Of a stretch of DNA of 64,000 nucleotides, positions 36,383-47,387 are shown piece by piece. The notes beneath the pieces are model-generated. The model was not told the DNA's origin, made no database searches, and saw only the letters and a list, made by a program, of their open reading frames with translations. Origin of the DNA: Gossypium raimondii (lineage: Eukaryota; Streptophyta; Magnoliopsida; Malvales; Malvaceae); assembly GCF_025698545.1 (NCBI RefSeq), contig NC_068570.1:54393924-54457923 (forward strand), given 5' to 3'. The translations under genes were made by a program, and so were the position numbers. Position 1 is the first letter of the stretch. Each line of letters begins with the position of its first letter.

Positions 36383-37795
36383 CTAAAGAAACATAGATGA
36401 AGTAATCAAAAAATTAAACAGATCAATCAGTGGATCCTCCACATCAGACACAGCCCAAGTCTTATCCCGGTGAATTGAAATATTTCCATTATCTGTGACA
36501 ACTGTGACCACCTCTTTCCGGGTCAAAAGCTCATTGGCTACAACTGCATTCATTTTGTACTTTTTCAGAGCCATAATGGCCTTCTCTAGGAGAATTTTTG
36601 AATCTGTCTCAAGCTGTTGATCGAAACCAGATAAAATGGAGCCAATCAATTCATGATACATGACACGAAGAGCATTCATTTGAGACACGAAGAGCATTCA
36701 TTTGAATAACAACTTTCAATAAGTTCTAGCTTCCAAAGCAAACAATAAAGCAAGTGCACCATTGTGTCTGACCTTGAAGGATATGCAGAAAGCCTTGGGA
36801 ATTCATTCCGTCCTTAACACTGAGAGCATCTTTGGCACTTGCATAAGTCGCATGTCCAAAGGACCAGATGCTGACTGAATCTTGTGCTCTACCTGTGCAA
36901 TTAATCAGTGTTTTTGCCAAAGAAGAGAAATTATAAATGAGTATTCAAATGAAAATAATATTTCAGTCTAGAAAAGGAAGATGATTTCATTATATTGAAC
37001 CAATACCATGCTCTTCCAATGAACATAAAAATCAGAGACAGCAGCAGCAAGATAAAACATTGCACGAGGTCCAAGGGTTCTCATTGATGAGGCAGTGATC
37101 TTTAACATCTTCACTTGCAAGAAAAACCATTCAGGTCATAAGAGATGGTTGCTGTATATGATGAATTTCAGATGTTTTCAGTGTAATAACAAAGGGCATA
37201 CTTAAAAGCTATTTATCTAATGACAGTGAGAACTAAATATGGTTACCAAATCTGAAGAAAAACTGAAAACATAGAGTGACTAACATTTTCTCCTAAATTT
37301 TACTTCAGAATATCTCTCCCAGTGCATTCATCAACATAGAGAGGTCATGGGCTCAGCCAAAGCTATCATTATGCTTTGCCAAAAGCAAAGATAAGAGACC
37401 ATTAAGTTAAAGCAATATTAACCAAAATGGTAGCTCACCCATGAAAAAGCATATAATAATGGCTAAAGCTATCACTATGTTTTGCTAAAAGCAAAGAGGA
37501 GAGACCATTGAGTATAAGTTTTTTTAACCAAAATGATAGCTACCCCAGGAAAAAAGCATATAATAAAGGCCAAACTTTTAAATATATTTAACTGTACACT
37601 CGAAGCTTCACCCACAAAATACGCATTATGAGTTCCCAAAGGTACAAATATATCAACATTGGCAATGGGCCATTAATATGAACCTCAAGGAGTCATATGA
37701 AAGTTTATTGAAGCCAACCTGAAGATACTCAAATATGGTTGCAAAGGGTAGCTTCAAAAGGAGACCATCTGCTACTGCCTGCAAGAAAATGCGAT
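36383..37795 (-). pseudogene. PPCS: Phosphopantothenate-cysteine ligase (coenzyme A synthesis), captured fragment
   Basis: Minus-strand pieces in gene order match eukaryotic phosphopantothenoylcysteine synthetase: AVADGLLLKLPFATIFEYLQ (about 37787-37725), [19 protein letters not shown] (about 37085-37020), [20 protein letters not shown] with IPKAFCISFK (about 36900-36770), and [12 protein letters not shown] with [13 protein letters not shown] and DVEDPLI (about 36620-36400). The enzyme joins cysteine to phosphopantothenate. The pieces are separated by intron-like gaps, so genomic DNA, not a processed transcript, was captured. A TGA stop interrupts the piece near 36803. The N-terminal part is missing. 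Confidence 0.88.
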
Positions 37796-38151
37796 GAGGC
37801 CAACTGTTAAAACAATGTTGATAAGGCTTGCAACCATTAACTAAAAGAGCCACAAGCTATATCAAAGATAAAACTAGAAGAACGATTAGTTAGTAATGTT
37901 GACAGCCCATACAGCATGATGATCTCTAATGGTCCCCTTCACTACTTCAGAATGTGATTGCCGCACTAAAATATTAGACATAACCCAGTAAAGATAAACT
38001 ACGATTCATAAATCTTCTAGCTGCGATGACTTCTCCTGCGTAACAAACATGAATACTTCCCTAAATGCAAACTTAAGAATGTTAAGAAAAGCATACAAAA
38101 TACAATGTATCGTCTTTCATACCATGTTTATAGTTTAAGACGCTGACCTCA

Positions 38152-38880
38152 TCACAGAAAAGAATTGGTTCTTTTCATGTGAGCGCAGCGACATCAAGCC
38201 GCAGTGTGCAATCCTCCCAATGGAGGCCTGAGCTCCCCTCTGAAATTTCTTCCCTTGGGTTCTGATTGCAATTTAAAATGACAACAAAATCATCATCAAT
38301 CACTATCCTAAATATCCTGGGACACAAAAATAAACCTTTGCAAAATTTCCTAGTCTCTAAATTCTCAAACAAAAATTGCTAATGCATGACATAGAACAAA
38401 AGCCTAATTCTAGCAGCTCCTTTAAAAGAAAATATACCTTGTTTGAATCAAGCTCAACCATGTCACTTCCACAGTCATAGTCCAATATCACTGTAGGAGC
38501 GGTTCTTTGAAACATCCAAACAATCAATTTTGCTTCACTTTTAGTTTAATATTCAAAAGTAGAATTAAATCAAACTAAACGATCGTAAAACTGAATTTAA
38601 ATCACCAAAAACGTTAAATAAAATAATCGACATTTCTTTTTACCTCTGAATTCCATTGAGCAGCAGAAGGAACTTCAACAGGAGGCAAACCTTCATGCTT
38701 CCAACCGGAAAAAGCATCTAATGCATTGAAATGAATATCGTTGCTGCTTGCGACGTCTTTAAGAGAACCAAACAACTTTCACCGAATATCATTTCTGGTA
38801 AAGTGGCGAAGTTTGGAGTCTTTGTTCCCATTGTTGGAGAGCCAATAAGTTGAGAATCAAGCGGTTACCACCATGAAACA
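38152..38880 (-). pseudogene. TIP41L: TIP41-like protein (PP2A/TOR pathway), captured fragment
   Basis: Minus-strand pieces in order match TIP41-like proteins, regulators of type 2A phosphatases: LALQQWEQRLQT, then LPEMIFGES, then ALDAFSGWKHEGLPPVEVPS with AAQWNS (about 38880-38650), VILDYDCGSDMVELDSNK (about 38500-38442), and HWEDCTLRLDVAALT followed by KEPILFCDE (about 38225-38155). A frameshift lies near 38770, a second shift near 38800, and a TGA stop sits between AALT and KEP. Intron-like gaps are kept. The C-terminal half is absent. Recognition is from memory of the family, and the order of motifs supports it. Confidence 0.82.
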
Positions 38881-41674
38881 GCAACAGGGTTGAGCGGATG
38901 AAGAAGAAGAAGCAGTCTGCTAATGAGTGATGAAGAAGAAGCAGTTGTGGCGGCCGAAAGGAAGGAAAAAGTTATGGAATCAGAAAAATCAGAAGAAGCA
39001 ATTAGGAGGGTAAAACAGGGTAGAAGAAATGGGGAGAACTTAATACGCAAAGACAAAAGCAGCTTTTCATCCGGAATAGAAATCGGTGGATTTTGGGGAT
39101 TAGGTCTGTAATGGATTAGACCTGTAATAACAATACACTGAACCAAACAATGGATTAAAGGGGTATTAAGTGGGGCCCACCGATTAGGGGTGTATTGGCT
39201 ATGCCAATACACCCAACCAAACATGCTCTAAGGGTTAAAGTTGACATTAAAACGCCTTTTGAGTACTAATTCTTAATTAATAAGCAATAAATAAAATTAA
39301 AATCTACATTTTCAAAGGTTAATATGTTAAGGGTAGACTATATCATTAGTCACTAAATTATAGATAAGTTTTCGTTTTAGTTACTGAACTATTCAAAAGT
39401 TTTCATTTAAGTCGCTGGACTCTTAAAATCGGTGCTATATGGTTTTCTCTATTCGCACTGCCTACACCAATCAAAAGTTCTCTTTCCATTCTCTTTTGCA
39501 GTTTGTTTGTTTTCATAAAACAATTTTAGACATCATGAATCTGCGAACCAAATTTCAAATAGCTTTTTTTTCTGATCTTTGATACTGACCGTCAGATCAA
39601 CTTGGACTTGAAGTATATTCTTCTACTCATAGATGGGTACTAATCCATCATATCGATCATCATTTGGAGCTTGTTGGTGGAACTTTAAAAAAAAAACCCT
39701 AATAGCTTAGTAACTTGAATAAAAAATTTTGAACAGTTCAGTTGTTGACACCATTTTTTAAATAAAGCGGAGTCGACTTGGATTTTAAAAATGAAAACGG
39801 AAACAGGAGTCGCCACCAATCCTTTTTGATAAGATGTGATCGAATCACCTTGAAAAGTGGTTGTTTTTAATAAATGGTTTAATTTTATTAAAACAACAAT
39901 TTTGGTCCACGAAATTCAAAAAACGGGTTCGGGAGTCGGTTACGTACGAGGAAGGATTAGCACCCTCGTAACGCCCAAAAATTGGTACCTAGTTGATTAG
40001 TTAATGTCTTAATGTCAAAAATTGAAAACTTTGAAGAATTTTAAAAATTCGATCCTAAAAGCTTTTGAACAATATGGGTTGGAATTTAAGATTCTCTTGT
40101 TCCGAAAGCATATCACATCCAGCACATTAGGATATGATATTTTAAACTCTCGAAACCAAGATCACCTTATGGTTTCCAAAACCCATACTTTGAAACTTTA
40201 AGAGGGTATTTGGCTATTTGGCTAAACGACAAATCGAAACCCAGCACATTAGGGCACGTTTTCTCGAATTTCCAAACGCAAAATATTGCCTTGGAAATTG
40301 TAAAAGGATATTTGGCTATTTGGTCGAACAAAGAAATCGAAACCTAGCACATTAGGGCACGTTTTCTCGAATTTCCAAACGCAAAATATTGCCTTTATTA
40401 TTTTTTAGAAAAATCCTCATTGTACAGCCCAATATTTGCCCAGCCCAAAACCCAATAAACCCAGACCTGGAGCCCAAATTGACCCAACAAATATAAGCCC
40501 AAAAACTAGCCCAAAGAGCCCAAATCTAACCCTAACAACAAAACAAAATTTTCAAACCCTAGGTGCGGCCGCACGTCCCATCGCCGTGCCTACTCTCTGC
40601 TCCACCGCCCGCCCACTTGCCTTGCCTCGTCAAGGTACCTGCAAACAATAAAAGAATAGCAGTACCAACAGCAGAAGAGGGAGAGAAACAAACAAAAAAA
40701 AGAGAGTGGAAAAATGGCTATAAAAGGCCATTCAAAACAAATTGTAAGGGGTTCGGCCTCTATTTGATAAAGAACAGAAATAAAAAAGGTTCAACATTTT
40801 GTTCAGTTTTCTTTTTTCTTTTGCTTACTTTTTTTATTGTTTTTTTTAAAGTTTATTTTTTTCTTTTTTAACCCGAAAACATAAAGAGGAAAACACCTTA
40901 CCTGTGCCGCGTCAGAGGAGGAGGAGACGAGCAGTTTCTCCTTATTTTCGGGCCTTGGGCTCATCTTTCTCGAAGTTCCGCCTTGGATTCGTGTCCTAAA
41001 GGCGTTTAGCTTCAAAAAGGAACCGAAAAGGTCCAGTTTTGTACTTCTGGCCGCCGCCCACGGCGTTGCTACGGCGGAGGTGCGCCGGAGCCTTCGTCGG
41101 ACCATGGCCGGAGGAAGGACCGAGAGAGAGAGAGAGAGAGAGAGAGCTTTTCTCTCTGTTTTTTAGAAAAAATGAGGAAACTGATTTTTTTTAGTTTTTT
41201 TTATATATTTATACTAATTAAAAAATGGCGTCGTTTAGCTATAAGGGTCAGGCGCCAAAAGCAGCTGCTTTTGGCCTGACCATGTGATGTTTGACCACAG
41301 GGGAGGACCGCGTGTTTTCACTAGAGGGGATATTTGCGCCATAGGCCCCTCCTCCTTTGTGGCGTGTTCGATGCGATCCTTTTTTGATTTTTGATTTTGG
41401 CCACATAGTTTTTCTTTTGTTTTAATTTGGTCCCGACCATGCACACGCGCCTCACTGGAACGACGCCGTTTGATCGGTGAGGGAATATTTCCCTTTTCGG
41501 TCTCTTCCCTTTCACGCGTGTTGTGATTAGGTCCTTTTAGTGTTTTTCTCTTTTAATTTGACCCTAAACTTTATTTATTTTTAATTTAATCCCTAATCTA
41601 TTTTTGTAGTTATTTTTCTACTAAATTAATTGTTTAAATATTATTAATGCTATCATTATTAATTTTGTATTAGC

Positions 41675-41713
<39 letters not shown>

Positions 41714-41811
41714 CATTATTATTATTATTATCAATATTATTGCTAACATTGTTATATTCATATTTATACTCATTTATGTAAATTTCAAATATCACTACAC
41801 CAAAGCAGGCT

Positions 41812-42395
41812 TTTAGCGGCGTTTTTCGCGGCGTTTGGATACAAAACGCCACTAAAGATAGACCATTAGTGGCGCATCATTAAAAACGCCGCTGAAAATA
41901 AACATTACCGGCGTTTTAGGTACAACGCCGTAAAAAACCTAGCGCAACGACGCCATTTCAAGAGTATTTGGTGATTTAGCGGCGTTTTTAAGTAAGCGCC
42001 GCTAAAAACCCTAAGCCCAACGACACCGTTTCTGAGATTTTGGGGATTTAGTGGCGTTTGTATAAAAGCGCCGCAAAAAAACTAAGCGCAATGACGCCGT
42101 TTCCCGAGCTATTCACGAAATTAGCGGCGCTTCCTATAAAGCGCCGTTAATGCTCAGGTCTTTAGCGGCGTTTCTGGGAAAGTGCCGCAAAAAAATCTAG
42201 CGCAACGACATCGTCTCGCCAGCTTTCAGGGATTTAGTGGCGCTTTATAGGAAGCGCCGCTAATTATCAGGCTTTTAGCGGCGTTTGTTGTAAAAGCGCC
42301 GCTAAAAACCTAAGCCCAACGACGTCGTCTCCTTATCTTTTGGGGTTTTAGCGGCGTTTTAAAAAAGCGCCGCTAATGCTCAGGGATTTAAAATA
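41812..42395 (+). repeat. CACTA 5' subterminal repeats
   Basis: More than a dozen copies of TTTAGCGGCGTTTTT or its complement AAAACGCCGCTAAA, often paired as inverted repeats, alternate with CAACGACGCCGTTTC-like segments. In En/Spm elements such subterminal motifs bind the TNPA-type protein. Confidence 0.85.
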
Positions 42396-42589
42396 ATTTA
42401 AAATATTTCTTAAAAATTGAAAAATTAAAAAACTATTATTTAAAATATTTTTAAAGTTTTTTGGATACATTACTGATTTTTTTAGTTTATATATTAAATA
42501 ATTTCTTATATAATCGTAAAAGAGGTAGTATTAAATTTAAAATATTGAATTAATTATCATTATAGTATATGGTTTAGAGTTTAAGGAGT

Positions 42590-42800
42590 AGGTCAGGATA
42601 TGAATTTAGGGTTTGAGATTTATGGTTTAGGGTTTAGGTGTTATGCTTTTGGGGTTAAGGGGATCTAAGAGTTAGGATTTAGGGGTTTAGGGGTTTAAGG
42701 GTTTAGGGGTTTAAGAGTTTAGGGGTTAGGGGTTTAAGGGTTTAGGGGTTTAAGAGTTTAGGGGTTAGGGGTTTAGGGATTTAGGGTTTAGAGTTTGAAC
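42590..42800 (+). repeat. Telomere-like degenerate TTTAGGG repeats inside the CACTA element
   Basis: A run of TTTAGGG, TTTAGGGG, TTTAAGGG and TTAGGGG units covers about 200 bp. Similar shorter runs occur at 43068-43150 and 43810-43915. The units are irregular and internal, so this is not a telomere. Confidence 0.8.
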
Positions 42801-43013
42801 GGTAAAGTTAGAGTTTAAGTTTAGATTAAATATCTTTTATTAATTTTTATATGAAATATGTTATTTAAGTTAATAAGAAATTTAATATATTTAAATTATG
42901 AGTATATAGTTTATATTATTTAAGAGATATAATAGATAGATGATCGATCACTTTATGCATGTAGATTGATACATGTATCAAATACTTTTAAATATTACAT
43001 AATGTTTTTAAAT

Positions 43014-44498
43014 AATATTTATTGACGTAAAATTTAAATAGTAAAATTGTATAATAAATTTTTTTAGGGGTTTTGCTTTAGGGATTAGGGAGATTTAGGA
43101 GTTTAGGGTTTATGCTTTAAGGGTTAAGCGGGATTTAGGGTTATGGGTTAGGAATTTTTATATTAAATACTTTTAAATATTACTTAAAATATGAATAATT
43201 ATTAATGTAAAATTTAAATTAAATATACAAGAGATAAATAAATAAATAACAAATTTTATTCAAATTTTAGCAAATATTTATTGCATTTTTTTGTGGCGTT
43301 TTTCAAAAAACGTCGGAAATTATCTTTAAAATGAAAACGGCGTTGTTTCAGTAAATCATTTGTGGCGTTTTTATGAAAACGCTAGAAAATTTACTTATAT
43401 TTTATTAAAACGGCACCGTTTGTTTACGTACATAAAATTTTAGTGGCGTTTTTGGTAAAAGCGCATAAATATGAACACAATATCTGCAATTACTTATAAA
43501 TAAATATAAATAATTTAGTGGCGTTTTTGTTACAAACGCTGCAAATAATATTTGAAAAATTGAATAAAACGGAGCCGTTTCATGATATGAAATTTGTAAG
43601 ATTTGTGGCGTTTTCTTTAAGCGCCGCTACATTAAATGAAATTATACTAGCATATCTCCATCAACCCAATTTAACTTAAAAAAATAGCATAAATTTAAAA
43701 TTGTAATACATTATTTGAATAATATCAATAATTTATAAATTGAATGTTGATAAAGTTTGAATATTTATTTACGTAAAATTTAAATAGTAACATTGTATAA
43801 TAAAATTTTTAGGGTTATGCTTTAGGGGTTAGGGAGATTTAGGGGTTTAAGGTTTATGCTTTAAGGGTTAAGGGAGATTTAGGAGTTATGGGTTAGAAAT
43901 TTGAGAATTAGGGGTTATTAATTTTTATATTAAATACTTAAAAATATTACTTAAAATATTAATAATTATTAATGTAAAATTTAAATTAAATATACAAGAG
44001 ATAAATAAATAAATAATAAAATTTAAATTTATTTTAGCTTTGTGGCGTTTTTATGAAAGCATGGAAAAATTCTTATGTTTTAATAAAAGCGGCACCGTTT
44101 GTTTACGTACATGAAAATTTAGTGGCGTTTTCTACTAACGCGCATAAAAATGAATAATATCCGCAATTACTTATAAATAAATATAAATAATTTAGTGGCG
44201 TTTTTTTAAAAGCATAAATAATATTTGAAAGATTGAATAAAACGGAGCCGTTTCGTGAAATGAAATTAATTTAGTGGCGTTTTTGTAAGAAACGCCGCAA
44301 ATAATATTTGAAAAATTGAATAAAACGTAGCCGTTTCGTGAAATGAAATTTAATAGATTTGTGGCGTTTTCTTTAAGCGCCGCTACATTAAATGAGATTA
44401 TACTGGCATATCTCCATCAACCCAATTTAACTTAAAAATATAGCATAAATTTAAAATTGTAATACATTATTTGAATAATATCAATAATTTATAAATTC
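43014..44498 (+). repeat. Direct duplication of about 740 bp inside the CACTA element
   Basis: 43014-43741 and 43757-44498 share the same order of blocks: AAATTTAAATAGTAA, a TTAGGG-rich patch, GTGGCGTTTT and ACGGCACCGTTTG segments, ACGGAGCCGTTTC, and a shared AT-rich end. The second copy has an extra ACGTAGCCGTTTC block. Confidence 0.75.
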
Positions 44499-44914
44499 TT
44501 GATAAAATTTTCATTATACACCCTTTAAGATTTATAAAATTTATTAAAATTTAACAATTAAAATTAATGTATTAAATATGTAACATATTTTAAATAATAT
44601 TATTGAAATAATATTAATAAAGTCATAACAATGTACACCTTAAAAATAATGTTATATGAATGTATCAAATTCATAAATATATATCTTATAATTTGAAAAC
44701 TTATAAACTTATTAATATATATATTTTAAAAGTGAATAATTAGTGGCGTTTTCCTGAAAAACGCCACACAATCAAAACCTTAGTGTCGTTTTGCCAATAA
44801 ACGCTGCAAATAATATTCTATAAATTGAACGAAACAGCGACGTGTCACTTTGGGAATTAAATATTAGTGGCGTTTATTCTCAAAACGCCGTAAATGTTGG
44901 AAAATTAGTGGCGT

Positions 44915-45420
44915 TTGGTTGTTAGCGCCGGAAAAGTTGGAATTGAAAACGGGGTCCTTTTAAACATATTTCAGTTTTGGACTAAATCCCCGCCCCCAGC
45001 ACCAAATCCCCAATCAGTCGAAATCCCTAATTCTTTTTTCTATCTGCCATTTCTCACATCCGATTCTTCAATTGAAAAGCTTCTTACATCCGATTTCTTA
45101 CATCCGTTGTTCGGTTTCTTGCAAACTTGTAGGATTATTTACCTTCATTGTTTCGGTTTGTTGCTAACTCACATTACCCAGACAGAGAAGACGGAGAAGG
45201 TGGGCAGACATTCGGATTCATCGTCGGGGAATCAGTATTTAAGGTACCAATTTCCCGATTCTGCGCATTTAAACATTGGGTTTTATTGTGTTTGTTAATT
45301 TTTTTTGTTTGTTATTTGTTGATGACCCTGATATGTCTTGAATTCGTCTTCTCTGTGTATAGGGTTTTCAATCGTTTCATTTTGCTTCATCGTCGCGAAG
45401 GTACACTATAGCTTTCACTT
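44915..45420 (+). other. Possible leader exon region of the CACTA transcription unit
   Basis: A pyrimidine-rich, relatively GC-rich stretch follows the last GGCGTTT motifs and contains a 127-codon frame (44915-45298) without recognisable homology. Its place, before the transposase, suggests promoter and 5' UTR. Coding is not supported. Confidence 0.35.
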
Positions 45421-47387
45421 CTTTTATACTGGGAATGATTTCATTGGTTTGGAGTAAATGTTATGTTGTTGGTGACGACGGTTTGGAGTATGCATCAAAT
45501 GCTTTCATTTCTTCTCTGTTGGTGTCGATGAAATCGTGTGGTTGTTTTTTTAGGTGAAATTTTGCTCGTGTAATTTAGGTTTTTTTAGGGGATGACATTT
45601 GCAGGTAATGAATTCGATTTTAATGGATTTTTATGAGACTATGTTTCTCAAGATTTTAATGACAGATTCCTTCAATTTAGGTTTGAGGTTCGTAATAGTA
45701 GTTTACTATCTCAGAAAATAAATTCAAAAAATCATTCCAGAAATGTAAAAAAAAATGGACCGGTTTTGAATTATAATTGGTTTTTGCAGCTAAGATGGTA
45801 CATTCTACTGGTTTTTGCTGCTAAGATGGTACCGCTTCTATTGAATTATAATTGGTTTTTGTAGCTAAGATGGTACTTTCTGGTCATAATCTGGTTTGCA
45901 CATTATGCATAATCTGGTTTTCCATATCATTTAAGCATATGAGTGTCTTTAAATAACTATTTTTTAATTTAAGAATGTGAGTTAAAATATAATGTTGGGT
46001 TCTTATCTATATTCTGGTTTGTATCTTAAATTATAATGTTCTAACTATGACTCGTAACTGGATGTAAACTTATTCATAACCACATTTAGACTTTGCTTAA
46101 ATCCCAATTTGTACCTCATGTGTTCGGTTTTCTTTGTTGAAAATCAATTGTTTTACTTAGTATGCAGTTCTTTTAGCATAGAAAGGATTATGAACACGAA
46201 TTTTCCTTTATCATGTTTTTTCTACAATGACTTCGTGCAAAAAACGCAATCATATAATTAATTGAAAAGAACTATTAGTTTTTAAAAACATAGGACTATG
46301 AGATCTCGTTTTTATTTCACATATGAAAATAACTAATGTTATAAACAATGGGGTAATTTTATGTAAAATTTGAAGGTTTTATTTCACCAAAAGATTGCTA
46401 TAAATAATTAATTTATTAAAGAGTATACCTTATAATTAATTTTTGTTGTCATGTTATCATAAAAGATAAAATAAAATATAAAAAAATATGTGGAATATTA
46501 AAATTGACTATTAAAATAAAATGTGTTTAGAGGATTATCATACCGTATGTTAAACTCATTTTAATATTGGCTATTGTGACTTAAGACAACGGTGAGATGC
46601 TAGATTGAAGCAAATGATATTAGGCAATGAAATATTCTTAATAATAATATTATATTAAAATTATTATTAAATATTGTTAATAATTATATTAGTAATGTTA
46701 TTAAATTATATATTATTTTATTAAATTTTATTTTAACAATAATTATGTTAAAATATAATTAAATAATTTATTTTAATAAATATTGTTAATAATTAAATTA
46801 TTTATGTTAAAACATAATAACTATATTAGTATAATTATTTATGTTAAAACATATTATTTTATTAAAATTTTAGTAAATATTGTTAATAATTAAATTATTT
46901 ATGTTAAAACATAATAACACTTAACTTACAACTTACATAATACATTTAACTTACAACTTACATAATACATAATAACTTACAACTTACATTATACACTTAA
47001 CTTACAACTTACATAATACATTTAACTTACAACTTACATAATACATAATAACTTACAACTTACATAATACATTTAACTTACAACTTACATAATGCATAAT
47101 AACTTACAACTTACATTATACACTTAACTAACAACTTACATAATACATTTAACTTACATAACTTACATAACTTACATAATACATAATAACACAACTTACA
47201 TTACATACATTACTTTCATAGATTTAGATTTCGGACTTAATACATAACTTATACACGCACATAACTTACATAATTTACTTAATACATAAATATATATCAT
47301 ATGATATACTCACATAACGCATTTATACTTACCTTGAACAACTTACCATTGTAATTTCGGTGAAAATCGGACTTCAAGATCTAAGAA
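45421..47387 (+). other. Non-coding CACTA interior with short repeats
   Basis: AT-rich sequence without recognised genes. At 46910-47180 an ACTTACAACTTACATAATAC type unit of about 20-25 bp is repeated many times. It may be an intron or spacer before the transposase start. Confidence 0.6.

Larger units (their letters stand above)
34866..39228. mobile_element. PIF/Harbinger-like transposon carrying three host gene fragments (Pack-type)
   Basis: The left end GAGCACGTTTGGTTCGCTGT and the reverse complement of the right end GAGCATGTTTGGTTGGGTGT are terminal inverted repeats. They continue as TATTGG and are followed by subterminal repeats such as GTGTAATGGAATAGAG. The flanks are TAA on both sides (34863-34865 and 39229-39231), the 3-bp target size of PIF/Harbinger elements. 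No transposase was recognised in the 4363 bp. Instead it carries minus-strand pieces of TIP41-like, phosphopantothenate-cysteine ligase and EIN3/EIL genes. A short target duplication is weak proof, so the superfamily is an inference. Confidence 0.75.

Noticed and set aside
38923-39111. Acidic 62-codon frame near the right end of the Pack-type element
   Set aside because: It lies opposite the TIP41-like side and runs into the terminal repeat; no family motif was recognised.
42590-42800. True telomere or chromosome end
   Set aside because: Units are irregular, short and internal to a CACTA element with intact ends.
44915-45298. A captured host gene in the CACTA element
   Set aside because: The frame has no recognisable domain and lies where a promoter or leader is expected.
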